The position numbers were made by a program, and so were the translations under genes. A stretch of 64,000 bases of DNA from Ephydatia muelleri (taxonomy: Eukaryota > Porifera > Demospongiae > Spongillida > Spongillidae), in assembly GCA_013339895.1 (NCBI GenBank), contig JABACO010000019.1, forward strand, positions 6,505,268 through 6,569,267. Direction: 5' to 3'. The notes under the pieces are model-generated. The model made no database searches. It saw only the letters and a program-made list of their open reading frames with translations, and was not told the DNA's origin. Every line of letters starts with the position of its first letter. Within the stretch, counting starts at the first letter, position 1. Of the stretch, positions 1-12,988 are shown one piece after another.

Positions 1-18
1 ATTACAAATCAGTGTACT

Positions 19-35
19 GGTGTGTGTGTGTGTGT

Positions 36-80
<45 letters not shown>
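19..80. repeat. (TG)n microsatellite
   Basis: Nearly pure TG dinucleotide repeat with one T-run interruption; a shorter TG tract follows at about 219-245. Open frames here encode only alternating Cys-Val and are not genes. Confidence 0.95.
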
Positions 81-82
<2 letters not shown>

Positions 83-245
83 ATCCAGGATGCTTGCACT
101 TACATTGGTTAGTTTTGTGTTTGTTTTGTGTGTTATTTCAACTTTCTTTTTTTTCTATTTTACAGTAATTTTTTTTATGCGTACCAAATGTAGATTGCGG
201 CATAGAACATTTGGTCTGTATGTGTGTGTGTGTGTGGGTGTGTGT

Positions 246-1010
246 GCACAGTATTCCTTTTAATTTTTTTTCTCCACACTGGGGATAAAGAATGGATTCC
301 AAGACTTTCAGGTGGCTTTGTCTCAGGCTATGTGGTGGTATTTATAAACTCAATCACACTACTACTCCTGTTACTATTGACACTGAAGTTTATAAACCCA
401 CTCCTATCAGCCGAACGATCAAGACTGAAAACAAAGCTTGACCTAACAGTGATCTCACTGCACCCTTATTTCAAGCGGATGTTGTTGCCAGTTCTGCGGT
501 AGCAGCAGTGTGCCCCCTGGCAGTCGACATCTATGGTACTTGAAGTAACAAGGTACAAGAGACTTTTATCTAGCCATCACAACAGCAGGCACAGCACTCT
601 CCAGCATATGTGGTCGCCTCAAACCCACATCAGAGAGGTCAAATGCCAGGGCCCTGTAAGCAAGGCTGAGCAGCCAGCTAATGACTGTGTGAAAAGACAT
701 TTGTTGATGTTGTGGTTGTATGGCTTTTTTGCATCAGTACTTATTTATCATGTTAATTGGACATTGTGTATTTATTCTTGTACATTATTATGATCTCTGC
801 TTTATATTCCCTAGCACAGTTGGGACTGAATAACATTGCATATGTAATACAACTTCAATTTATGCACGAATCCCTTTTTAATACATAAAAAGCTTTAATC
901 TTGTGGATGCATGATATCTTTATTGTCCAGATTGAATTAGCGCACACACAAGAAATTACATTATGACATAAAATTAATATTGTATGACTTCTTAATTGCA
1001 GTGTTATACA
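246..1010 (+). other. left-edge stretch, possible terminal exon remnant (unresolved)
   Basis: No recognised gene. One plus frame from about 330 to 430 reads like real protein (Thr/Pro/Ile-rich, ending KTENKA then TGA), and the same frame stays open for about 30 more codons after that stop. It could be the last exon of a plus-strand gene cut by the window edge, or a decayed one. I could not find the guanylate-kinase exons expected for the minus-strand gene here. Confidence 0.2.
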
Positions 1011-1092
1011 TACCGGGTGTCCACGAAAGAACGCAATGCTTTGGAACGGGAATAACATTTGATAGATTGCGTTCTTTCGTGGACACCCGGTA
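1011..1092. mobile_element. 82-bp perfect-arm palindrome, copy 1
   Basis: 27-bp arms that are exact reverse complements (starting TACCGGGTGTCCACG) flank a 28-bp centre. A second copy at 17198-17279 differs by a single base. This looks like a tiny fold-back or MITE element rather than a chance hairpin, because the unpaired centre is conserved too. Confidence 0.8.
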
Positions 1093-1384
1093 TAACTCTA
1101 ACACTCAACTATATTTCCTTAGGACCAAATATACATTTAATGCTGACAAGTGCCATTTGATGTACATGAACAATAAATAACAATCAAACATACGTAATTT
1201 TAAAATCTTCCAGCTTGAACATTATAATAACTGGTTATAACAATTAATATGTACATGTAACCTTATTGATATCTGAAATGACATTACTGCAAAATTGTTA
1301 CAATCAAACTAACAAACGTTTAAACGATCAATTCATCACTAATGAACAATACACCAAAAATATATTATTTTCTATGACCTGTAC

Positions 1385-4300
1385 CTTTCTTGCCCTCTGC
1401 AGCAGAGGAATAGTGGTGTTTGATTCTTAGTGCTTCTCGTCTATTAAAAAAATAGTGAGAGTGCAAATTGGGAGCCTTTAGATCAATAAAATGTAAACAT
1501 ACTTTTCAATATATTTAAATGAATTTCTTAGCCTACTGTATGCTGTAATGACTTTCAGGCTCGCATCAGCTGAGGTACGCTCTCATGCACATTTCAAATT
1601 TACCTGTTGCATGGTATAACTGTGAGGCTGGTTCAATTGCACTGTATCTAATCAACGAACAATGGGCGCTCGACTGCGAAAGCACTTGCGCACCAAAGAC
1701 TAGCCGTGCAGAATACGCAGGAAATGAACAGTCGCCCACTGATAAGAAGTGCTGCCAACTGGTCATCCTCTCAGGCATGCAGTAATTAAAGCATGGGAAA
1801 ATGTTTTTACATGTTCATGAAAATATACAATACCCAAAAAATAGCAGTGGCAAAAGCAATGCGGCTATGTGAAATACTACTACATAGTGCAGTTAATAAG
1901 GTGCTAAGTTGATGTATTGTCGCACGAAACTGCTGAAACAAAGCAAGTAAGAATAAATATGGTACATTTCTTAGGGTCATAACCAAAGCATTCATCACTA
2001 GCCAAGGCTCAAAAATTGTATTGCTGAAATATTCGAAATGTAGTCATTTGCACATGTCTACATGTGATTAGCCTATATTTAGAACACATACAGCAGAGCT
2101 GAGATTGATTGCTTGTGCTTGCCTAAATAAAATCACAATCCCAGCTCTGCTGTATGTATGTGTTCTAAATATAGGCCAATCACATGCACAGTTAAGCGAT
2201 CAGGATTGGACAATGAATGGCACATCCTAGAATGATAACTAAAAGGTGAACCTATAACCAATTACTTACCTAGTTCTATGAATGGGATTTCAATATATTG
2301 CAAGGATACATGAGCAGTATATGTATGTCTATTGTAGTGCCAATTATGTGTTAAATACGAAACTGATATCATTCTTACAAAACATCAGAAATGAGATGCA
2401 CCTACATGTACATGTCATTATATTTGTACAGATCTTTGGATTGTTGCAGCGAAAAGGGACCTAACTGATGTTTTTTTTTCTTTCAAGATTGCAATTTTTT
2501 AATAATCTAGAAGTTTAAAATGTCCTCAGCAATTGTTACACACTGAGAATTTGACTTATACTGTCATGGTTTTGTAACAGACTGAAATTTTAATTAACTA
2601 CATTTCAATGCAAGCATTATGCTTTTAGTGCTGGAAATTGCATTAGGTCCCTTTTGTGGCAATGATCCCATTTTGCAGGAATAACTAACTTTTGCATCAA
2701 GTGTCGTGCAGGTATGAGGCCAGGTAGTGATTCACCTCCATCTTCAAAAATGCGGCATGCCTGCAGTTCAAAAGAAATGTTTATAGTTACACATATATAA
2801 TTGCACAGTGATATGTGAAACAACTATACTGTTTTCACATAAAATAATGTATTACGTACTACATACACACATGCATGGCACTGGGACAATACAGCCCCTG
2901 ATAGCTTTCAGGAAATATACTATTGCTGGTACCAGGTATAAATTAAATCAAATATTTTACATCGGTTAAAGTACATCATCTGCAGACTATAAAACCTTCA
3001 AAAGAGATATGGGAGTGTATTGAAATTTTCAATCAAATTATTCATGATGGAAAAACAACCTCAATAATCAAGCACATATTTCACTATTAAACTTATTGGA
3101 AGACAGAGGTATGAAACTGTGCATGATTTTCTTAATTGCTTACCTATTCTAATTATAATGATATTTATTAAAACTAGTTATGACTATTTTTGGATCTTTA
3201 ATATATGGGTGTTTGCTTTTAAAATTACGAGAAACCCTATAAAAGTTACTTTAGGACAACTCAACAAAACAACTTTAAATTCACTATGCTAAAAAATTGC
3301 AACAACATCAGCTATGATGGCAAGGTATTAAATTACCATTGTTGTGGTGAAAAGATGCACTTCTAGTTCAAAATAATACTTGGTACCAACTATAAATGCC
3401 GTGGCACCTATAAACAAAATCTTACCTGCCACCAGTTTGGATCATCTTGATTGCTGATTTCTAAAATATCACCTCTTTGAAAACTAAGACCTAACGGCTT
3501 ACAAGGCAATTCATCGTCCAAAGCTGCTTCATAGTTGAAGTGAGCTCTTACATATTTCTAAGAAGAAATCCAAAACACCAGTTCCATGCAAATTATGACA
3601 ATCTAGCTTCAACAAAAAACTAAGCATTACCGCATCACTTGTCACTTCTGCAGTATCATCATGTACAGGAATTATTGTTAGTGCCAAGGACTCTCCAGGC
3701 TGACAAGCCTATATAAGATTATAATGATACAGACTGCAGACACACACATAATATAAACACATTTACCAGCAATTTCATAATATCAGTAGTAGTCTTGTGC
3801 ACTAGAGAAATACCATTAATCTCAAGCAGCTCATCACCTTCAACTAGGCTTTCTAAATAAAGAGAAATCAATTAGAGCCAACAACTATTTAATACATTTG
3901 CTGCTTGTGTACATGTATCTGTCTCATTTACAGATGATGGGCTACATGTGTACATGTATATGCAATTTGTACATACTACTTGTAGCAATGCATTTAATTT
4001 AATACATTTGTTCTCAATTAACCATGCTGTTATAAATACGTCAGTATAGACAATATCAATATACTTACCAATTCGATCTCCATCAAGCAACTGTCCAATG
4101 TAGACAGTATTTTCTAGCTTATATACAGATATTCCCTAATAAAACAGGTAACATCAGATTAAATGCATCTTTTAAATGCACTTTGCATATTGCTGTGTGC
4201 TAAATACGAGATAAATGCAGGTTTTACATTTTAGCATCTCTTACTAGCGGCTTGTTCATTCGCAGTACAAAAATAATCACAGCATTTTCTTTTCTCCCAC

Positions 4301-5278
4301 TCGGCACATCTCTTGGAAGAGGCGCATCAACATTTTGAACAGCTAGGTTCATTATGTTACAGTCCGAATTTGAATGAACAATGTCAACTGGATCCTGAGC
4401 AGATCGTGGAAAGTGTGCACCGGGAATATAAAAGTCTTTGGTAGAAACTTTGTCATGGCAGAAAAGAACAGCCTGCATGGAATACAACATAAAGAGAAAA
4501 TGATTACTAAAACACACTACTACCAGTTCATTCAATTGCACTTTATCCCTCTCATCAACACCATCCAAAGGGTCTGTCTATCTAAATGTTCCGAATAGTG
4601 TACATTCAAGTTTGCTTTCCCACTCTCTTCCATTTATTCACAGCTATCTGATTCTTTACCTGATTTGTACATATATAAATACATAAGTACATTGCAATCA
4701 AGTCCAAGTCATCAGTGGGAAATGCTTGTGTGATGATGCATGTACATGTGTGTGTGCACACAGATGGTGCTCTGTGTGTATGTACACTGCACATGCATGT
4801 GACTGACACCCCTACATGTTATTTGTAATGTACGCAACTATACGTTGTTGAAACATATTATACAACAAATGAAACACATGAATATACACACACAATTATG
4901 TCAACATGTTATACCATAGCTGCAGAAAAATAAGAACAGCGCCATAAAATGAATGCTAATCCACAAAAAGTACTTGTAAAGATAGGTAAATGGTATGTGC
5001 CATCCTGCCCGTTCAAATGGAGAAAAAAAGTACAACCACGCAGCAGCGCATGTACATGTATCTCAATACCGAAGTAATAATCTGTGGTATTGCTGATGAG
5101 GGAAGCTTACAATTACATCCAGGCAACCTTATTATCGACAAGGTGAAAACCACCCATTGTGTCTGCATTTTGTTAAAGTTGTGACAAGAACTTAAAGGGG
5201 TGGGGGGGGGGAGGTAGAAATTATACAAATATGGCAAACCTATCTTCCCTCTCTACCCTTGTCTCTTGCTCCTGTCTC

Positions 5279-5355
<77 letters not shown>

Positions 5356-8300
5356 AGATTTAAGAGAGTTGCAAATTTTTCACAGTTCATAAAAAGTATA
5401 TGAGATTTAACAAGACTTTGTACAATTTATCTACAAAAAGATATGTCCCTAAGACCAACAAACTGGAGTGTACTGCACAACATCAGAAATGCTTCTATTC
5501 AAATACTGAATTGAATTGGGAAGCATCATCAAGTCAACACAGTACTATGAGTGGAAAGTGTGTAAAAACACTGTTCTGAAAATTATTCACAATGTTATTA
5601 TAGAAGTTGTTATTAGACTCATACAATATAAATTACACACCTGAACATGAGCATTTCTCAGTAAAGCTCGCAGTTCATTGATCAAAGCATCACTTTGATC
5701 AGCACTGTACAACAAATGGCATCGTACCTGAAATTCAATATTATAATTTAGGGCATAGAGAGAGTTATAAACTTACAGCTTGTAATACTGGAATGATGCG
5801 CTTCAATACGGGTAAGGATTTATCTGATACAATTTCCAACATCATGTCATGAAACTACGCCATAAATTAAAAAGAGAATCATAATACATTGAAGTAAATA
5901 ACAGATCAAATATAGGTGCAGGTACAAGCAAAATGTGCACATACCATACACAATTCTTGTGAGGGCTGTTCGAACTTAATTAATTCGTAATGCTACAATT
6001 GTATACTAAAAGCTAAAATACACTTAAGTGTACCCTATGAATAATTTGACCAATAAAAATAACATTAAAAATTGACCAATTGTACTTTATAGTTTAAAGC
6101 AAAGTACAGTGTACCAATATGATAAAATCTTCCTTTCTTGAATAAAAATAATAATGATTATTCAAGATATGCATGTATCCACTGACACATGGAAGGTACC
6201 TACATCATAATGTTAATATGATCAAAAATGTTGTTTTCAAAAGGTTTTAACCCGAAATGCACATTGCATTACTACAGCATGACTTATACCGGCATTGGAG
6301 GAAGACTGTGCAGCTTCATTGCAGTAATTTGTTTACCTCCTTGGCTTTTTTGAAGTTGGAGCTTTTTAACATTTCTTCTAACAACTTAAACTCATCTTCT
6401 TCATCATGAGTACCGACTGTCTCATTGAGCTTCCTTAGAGATGTGATGAGATCTTCAATACCTTTTTAAAAGTAAGCATTTTATGTGTGCAAATTACTTT
6501 GATTCATGTATTGAACAGCACATATTTGTACAGGTGTACAAACAGTAATGATAGCCTACAAAACATACTTCGCATAAATTTTGAACACATGTTTTTCAAG
6601 TTTTCCGATTTTTTACTTTCTCATACTGAGCATTTTATTATACAAAGCCATTCTTACGCAGTTACAATTGCATATTCCATTCTAGCACAACTGAGCACTG
6701 AATTTATAATTAGCTATACATTTCTATGGCAACCAGCAACTTCTCTCTCTTGTCCTGAATAACGTTTACGTGGGCCAATAATTGTCCTTCAGGACAAGAA
6801 TGAGAAGTTGCTGTTCGCCATAGAAATGTATAGCTGATTATAATTTCAGTGCTCAGTTGTACTAGAATGGAATATGCAATTGTAATTGTGTAAGAATGGC
6901 TTTGCAGAATAAAATGCTAAGTATCAGAAAATAATTTAAAAAATCAGACAACTTGAAAAATATGTGTTCCAAATTCTTGACAAGTCTTGCCAAGATTAAT
7001 TTTGTAGGGTATACCTCTGTTATGCATTGGAGAAGCTGACGAGCTTCGAGCCTGAGGAGACACACTATCTCTGAATTCATTTCCATGTTTCAATGGAATG
7101 GAATGATGCTGGGGAAGTAGGAGTACACCATCATCACCAATATCATGAACTGACTCCATGCTTGGGTCATGGTCATCTGGTGCACAGACAGCATTGCTTT
7201 GTTGGTTATCACCTTCCGGTTTGACTTCACAGCATTTGGAAAAATCTGGTGAAGCTGTTGAATGCATTTCAGAAGATGAATGATCAACTACTGCATTTAG
7301 TGATGAATTCTTTCTCACTATTTCCATTATACCATCTAATAAAGGGGTGTCTGCTCTTGCTATCATGGGTCCATTAACTGCATCCATATTTCCAAGATAG
7401 CTGTCTGTACTACCAAACACTGATAGATTGGACAGATTAATTTCAGACAGCTTTTCTGACCCATCTATACTTTTCACTTCACTAGCTACGTTGGATGGTA
7501 CTGATAAGTGATCCGATATGTTGAGACTTGCATTACTTTGTGTCTTTGATGCACAATGCACCATCTTCGGTAGCATACCCTGAGGAAGCGCATCAGACCT
7601 TACTCTAGAAAGATCTAGTGCCTGCTGCTTTGTAGATATATTTTTATTTTCCAAGTTGAGCTTTACTGAAGGAATAGTTAATACAGGTTGGAGACGTTTA
7701 ATACCAATCAGAACCTTTCCTTCAGCCGCTGCCTGCACAATGAACATAATCAATATTGGTTAAAAGACAAGCAATTTTTGTGTACATGGTATTAATACAT
7801 GAAACAACCTAAATCTTTAACTGCTACTCTTTTCCAATAGAACATACTTTCTTTATTCTCTCAGTAGTTTCCTCGTCTGCAAACACAGGAACACTATTAA
7901 CTGAAACTATTTCATCTCCAACTTTCAGCAATGAACAAGATGCAGGAGAACCTAGATGGACAATACATGAAACTAATGCAATCCAGGCATCAACTTCATC
8001 CATGCCTGTCTACTCTGAACACAAATTGGTTTCAAAGATACATTCTATCAATGTAACAGTTTACCTGGGGCAATGGATTCAACTTGCGAATGCATGCCTG
8101 ACCCCCTAGGAACAAGAGTGATGCCTAGATGCTTGTCACTTGGGGCAAGAAAGATTTCTATATCCATTGAAATTGAATTAGTCGCATATTCTTGTCCTTC
8201 GTGAATCATCATAGACTTAGAATTTACATTTGATAGGAATAGATCCAGACCAGAAGTGGAATTTTGGTCTGTATTGTTAATATTTTGCATTTCGTCTGAT

Positions 8301-11300
8301 GTTAATGATATGAAAGAGTCAAGACTAGACTGCTTGTAACAATGCTTTGGAAGGCTTATTTGAGCAACTGGATCACCAATTGCCAGCTCAGAATTCACTG
8401 TATTTGTTGTACACAGCAAATCACCTAGCAATATATCTCCAGATAGTGATAGAGTACTGCTTTCACTACAGTTGTCTGGTAGATTGAAATGCCCAGATGG
8501 CTGACTTGTGAGATCTGATGTCTTGCTTGTCTCAAGTATGGTAATATACTTATCATCAGTCACAGGTACAGAACTAGGGGATGGTGTGGTTAACTTTCTG
8601 TAAGGGTTGTCAACAGAACCCTCCACTTCTGGTGAACAGAGCTCTTTCTCAAGAAATGGACTATCCACAAAAACACCAGTGCTAGCAGTGGATTTTTGAT
8701 CAGCAGTGTTTAGGTTTTGGTTTTGTCCTTTCTTAACTTTAATTAACACAGTTGTCTTGTGCTGATGCTTTTCTTTTGGTGTTGAAGTCTCGGAACACTG
8801 TGTTGTAAGCAATCCTGGCTCAGAGCACAATACTTTTGGTGACGCTAAATCAGACCACAGAGCTTTTGGTGACACAGACTCAGAACTTAGTGTTTTCTGT
8901 GATACTGTCTCAGAACACAATGTTTCTTGTGCTGCTGTCTCAGTACACAATGTTTTTGGTGATGGGGACACAAAGCGCAGTGTTTTTGGCGATGCAAACT
9001 TGGAACACAATTGTTTAGGAGACTCAGAATGTAGTGTTTTTGGAGCTGTAGTCTCACACAGTGTTTTTAGCGTTGCAGGCTCAGAACACAGTACTTTTGG
9101 TGCTGTAATTGCAGAACACAGTGGCTTATTATCTGCAGCTTCAGAACACAATAATGAACCACTTGGGCATTGTAGAGTAACCTCTTCTTTGATGTTGAAA
9201 CCTTTACAAGTCTGGAAACATTGGGAGAAGAATACTGAATGATTAAAATCCACTGGTTTTGGCAACTTTATGCAAAGTTTAAGTTATGATGTGTAAATAA
9301 AAGTATATTAGCCTTCAGTTTGAACATTGTATTAAAATGTTTAACTACACTTTTTTAACAGGGCAGATACTTTGGCCAAAAATATTGATATTTTGGTAGT
9401 TGACAAAAAGAGAACACAATGAAGTCAAATTACGCAAATTGACTTACAAATGGTGCAATACGAATTCATAGTTTGTACAACTATCAACAATAAGTTTCTA
9501 ATGGTGCACAATCAATATGTGGAATATTCAACGAGATTTTGACCCTTATGTATAGCATCCAATCCACATTGCTATATCTCTGAACAGTAAACTCTATGGA
9601 CTTCTATTTTCAACGCTTTATACCACACCTTTCTCTGTGTGAAATTATATTTCGGTGTAGACCTTGCACAACCACAGTGCCGACATTATGAAGTCCATTA
9701 TCCCATGGGGTTTAAAACCACCACATTTTCAGGTAGGAGCATTCCAATGGCTTCAAATTCTGTGCTAACGTAGAGGGATCTTGTAGTTATTGATTGTTCT
9801 GTTCATTATTTATTTCCTTTGCCGTTATGGAGTTACTGCTGTGCAAAGTTCATGCACATTTTCCCTGTCGTTTCACACCAATAATTTTGTCAAACTACTT
9901 CCAATTCAATGTATGGAGGAAATCATTAGCACGAATCGAGTGGGATTACTTTGCACAGCTGTATCTCTGTAATGGATAAAGTAAAAATTAATGAACAGAA
10001 GATATCAATTATCAATAACTACAGGACCCTCTATGTACACACCGAATTTGAAGTGATTTGAACACTTCTACCTGAAGATGTGGCGGTATTAAACTCCAGG
10101 GGTATCGGACCTTGTAACATCAGCACCATGCTTGTGCATGACACCAAACTACATTTACATATAGAGCAGTAGTGTGATATAAAGCTTAGAAAATAAGATA
10201 TTGATAGCTTAAACCATGCGAATGATATAGCGATTTGAATTGGAAGCTAAATTGTATATAATTTTACAAGGGGCAAAATCTCGTGGAACATTCCATGTTG
10301 TCAATAACAAAGTGCATAATCTCAAAAGTATATAATCATCAATAGATACAATACAGCCTACAATATACCTGTGGCTGTGCTTCAAAATTCACTTCATCAG
10401 TGGCTGACTGGATGACAGGACCCGTATACCAAGAAAAAGACTTGACTGATTTTCCAAGCCAGTATAGAGTAACAGCAACCTGTAATATAACAATGCAACA
10501 ATCCAGAAAACATAATGTGAATACAGTTACAAAATCAGTGCTCAAAATAAAATAGTATGATGCATTGACAAGAGCTTTCTACTTGGTGTATACAATGATT
10601 AAATTCACTACAAATACTGAGTGTACTTACGTTTCTAAAATGCTTTTGGCTTTCACTTGTGGCCGAGTTGCTGCATAGTAAAGAATGTTTATAAACATTC
10701 ACTCTGTTTATACCAACAATATTCTTCTATGTACTAAATGTGATCATGCCCAGGAGTATAAAGGTGATGGTAATACTGTTGCCACTTGCATGTTTATGTG
10801 ACCATTCCAAGTCTGGTATTTATTTCCAAGAGGATTCAGTAGACAAACACTGGGATATTACATTCGAGTGGAAAGAGGAAATCTACAAAACAATTATGCT
10901 CTTAAGAGTATTTCACTATGTGCGATATTGGAATAAGGACAGCAGCACTGGATTTGTCTCAATAAGAAGAGTCAGTTAAAACTTATTACTGCTTTTTGTA
11001 ATTCAAGTTGCAGGTAGTTGTAAACTATTTGATGATTGCATTGGTTATTACCTTCATTTATCCCTATCTCAAGCTCATTTATCCCTAACTCAAGCTAAAT
11101 ATATTAATCAAATGTGGTGTGCAATGCAGCAATCCTAATTACAACTATATCAGGCAAGCTCAGCTGTCAGTGCGATCATGTCGGAGGTGGTTTAACCTAG
11201 GCCTCTCCTCTCCTCCCATCAATAACATACTATCCTACTGTTTAAGTGCAATTTGATGTACCTTCCTATTAGATCTTCGGGTTTACAAAGTTGAGCACCT

Positions 11301-11995
11301 TTCAAGCCCAATTTCTTGCAGGCTTCTAGAAAGAAAACACAATTTTCCTTCAGGAATAAGAACAAAGATAGTTAAAACCTGTTCATAGCAAATAGGAAAT
11401 AAGAGTAACGTAAACCACTGTATTGTGGTTAATTAAAGTTGGGCATGCGATATTACACGACTATCATGTGCATTCTTTCATTCTCAACTCAACCGCTAAC
11501 GTCGGAAAGCTGCAACAAATTTTGCTACGCGTGTAACCCTGATTCACTTCAACAACCGCTGTTCTATACGAAAGCTTTAACGACAGCATCGGCTGTTTCG
11601 TTAAAGCGCAATCTAGGCTATGTTTTGAGGGTATTGCTTACCAACTGTTACCAACGGTCCAATATGTTCAAATGAGTCACTGTTGGTTTTAGCCTTTCTT
11701 CGTAGTTATTTTAACACGGAGAAAGAATGTCGACAATGTAATATTTGTAAGGATTCACACAGGACGCTGCGTGGTACATGTGTTGTGTTTTTGAAATATA
11801 AGCTTATTATCATTGCGAATGGAAAAAACACTCAACAAAGCATCATTGTTACAAAACTAATATACGGATATCTAATAATCTTATTGTGTTAGATCTTATT
11901 AGCTTTACGCACGGATGTTAATGCACCGCTTACACAGGGATTATATACCTAGCGTATACATGTAATCTCCAGTGGCGGATCCAGGAATTGGTAGC

Positions 11996-12027
<32 letters not shown>

Positions 12028-12952
12028 GTGAGGGTGTGGCAGGGGTGGAGCGAAGCAGGAGGCGGAGCCCCCCGGGGAGGGTGCGGGAGGGGGGCACGCT
12101 CCGGCCCAGCTAGGGGGTCTGGGGAAGCGCTGTAAGCTCCCCTAGCGGGGTATGGGGCTCCGCCCCAGAAGCCAACGCTTTTTGCGTTGAAACCCCCCCA
12201 AAAGTACTGCACCAAAAACGCCAATACTTTAGCTAAATGTAGATGCAGTCATAGTCATACTTGGCCCTGACCGGTTGACAAGTATATCTTCAGTCTCATC
12301 TTTCTCTTTAGGTCGCTTTCGACTCAGAGGCTCCATCAGATCTATCAGTCCAGAATAACTTCAACGTCAAAAAAACCCAGTAATGTTAATTTTGACGGTA
12401 GGAATTTACTACATAGGCCTACCTGCAGTGCTAATAAAAGCTGGCGGTAGATTTGACTTGAAATATTTGTACTTAGTCACTCAACACACCAAGAACAAAT
12501 TCCAGCTGTCGCGGAAGTTATAATATAGAGCACATGTATGCCTGTCCGGTGTGGTAGACTGCATGGCGCCGCACCGGCTGGCCGGCTGGCACGCATCCTG
12601 TGCCTTTGCACGTAAATTTAATCGTTTTCGCACGTACTATTAATCGTGTAAGGCACCGCCCCTTAGCTATGACAAGGGGGGAGGGGGCAAAACCCAGTTG
12701 CCCCCCCCCCCCCCCCCCCCGTATCCGCCACTGATCTCTGCTTAGATCACTCGTTGACCAAGCTACGGATACAGTAGCTAGTATGTATTTCAAGCAGAGC
12801 GTCAAGATAGAAGTCTTTTACGCTCTAGACAAATGATTATAGAGAACCGACTATTAGAGTACCAATAAAACATGAAATAACAATGCACAATCCAAAATAC
12901 CACATACCAGTATACAATACAAGAAGCTCTTAACCCGCTTCATGCAGTATAA

Positions 12953-12988
<36 letters not shown>

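Noticed and set aside
1..1384. Guanylate-kinase domain of the scaffold gene
   Set aside because: Searched for on the minus strand, but no GUK-like motif was found; it must lie further left or be absent.
9000..9242. Plus-strand open frames over the coding repeat
   Set aside because: Antisense to the large exon of the minus-strand scaffold gene, whose phase and PDZ continuation are clear.
11439..11892. Two plus-strand open frames (78 and 69 codons)
   Set aside because: No recognisable domain, no splice-linked neighbours, and location in an intron of the opposite-strand gene.
12518..12805. Minus-strand frame with WRIRGGGGGG
   Set aside because: Translation of a transposon end plus its homopolymer tract.
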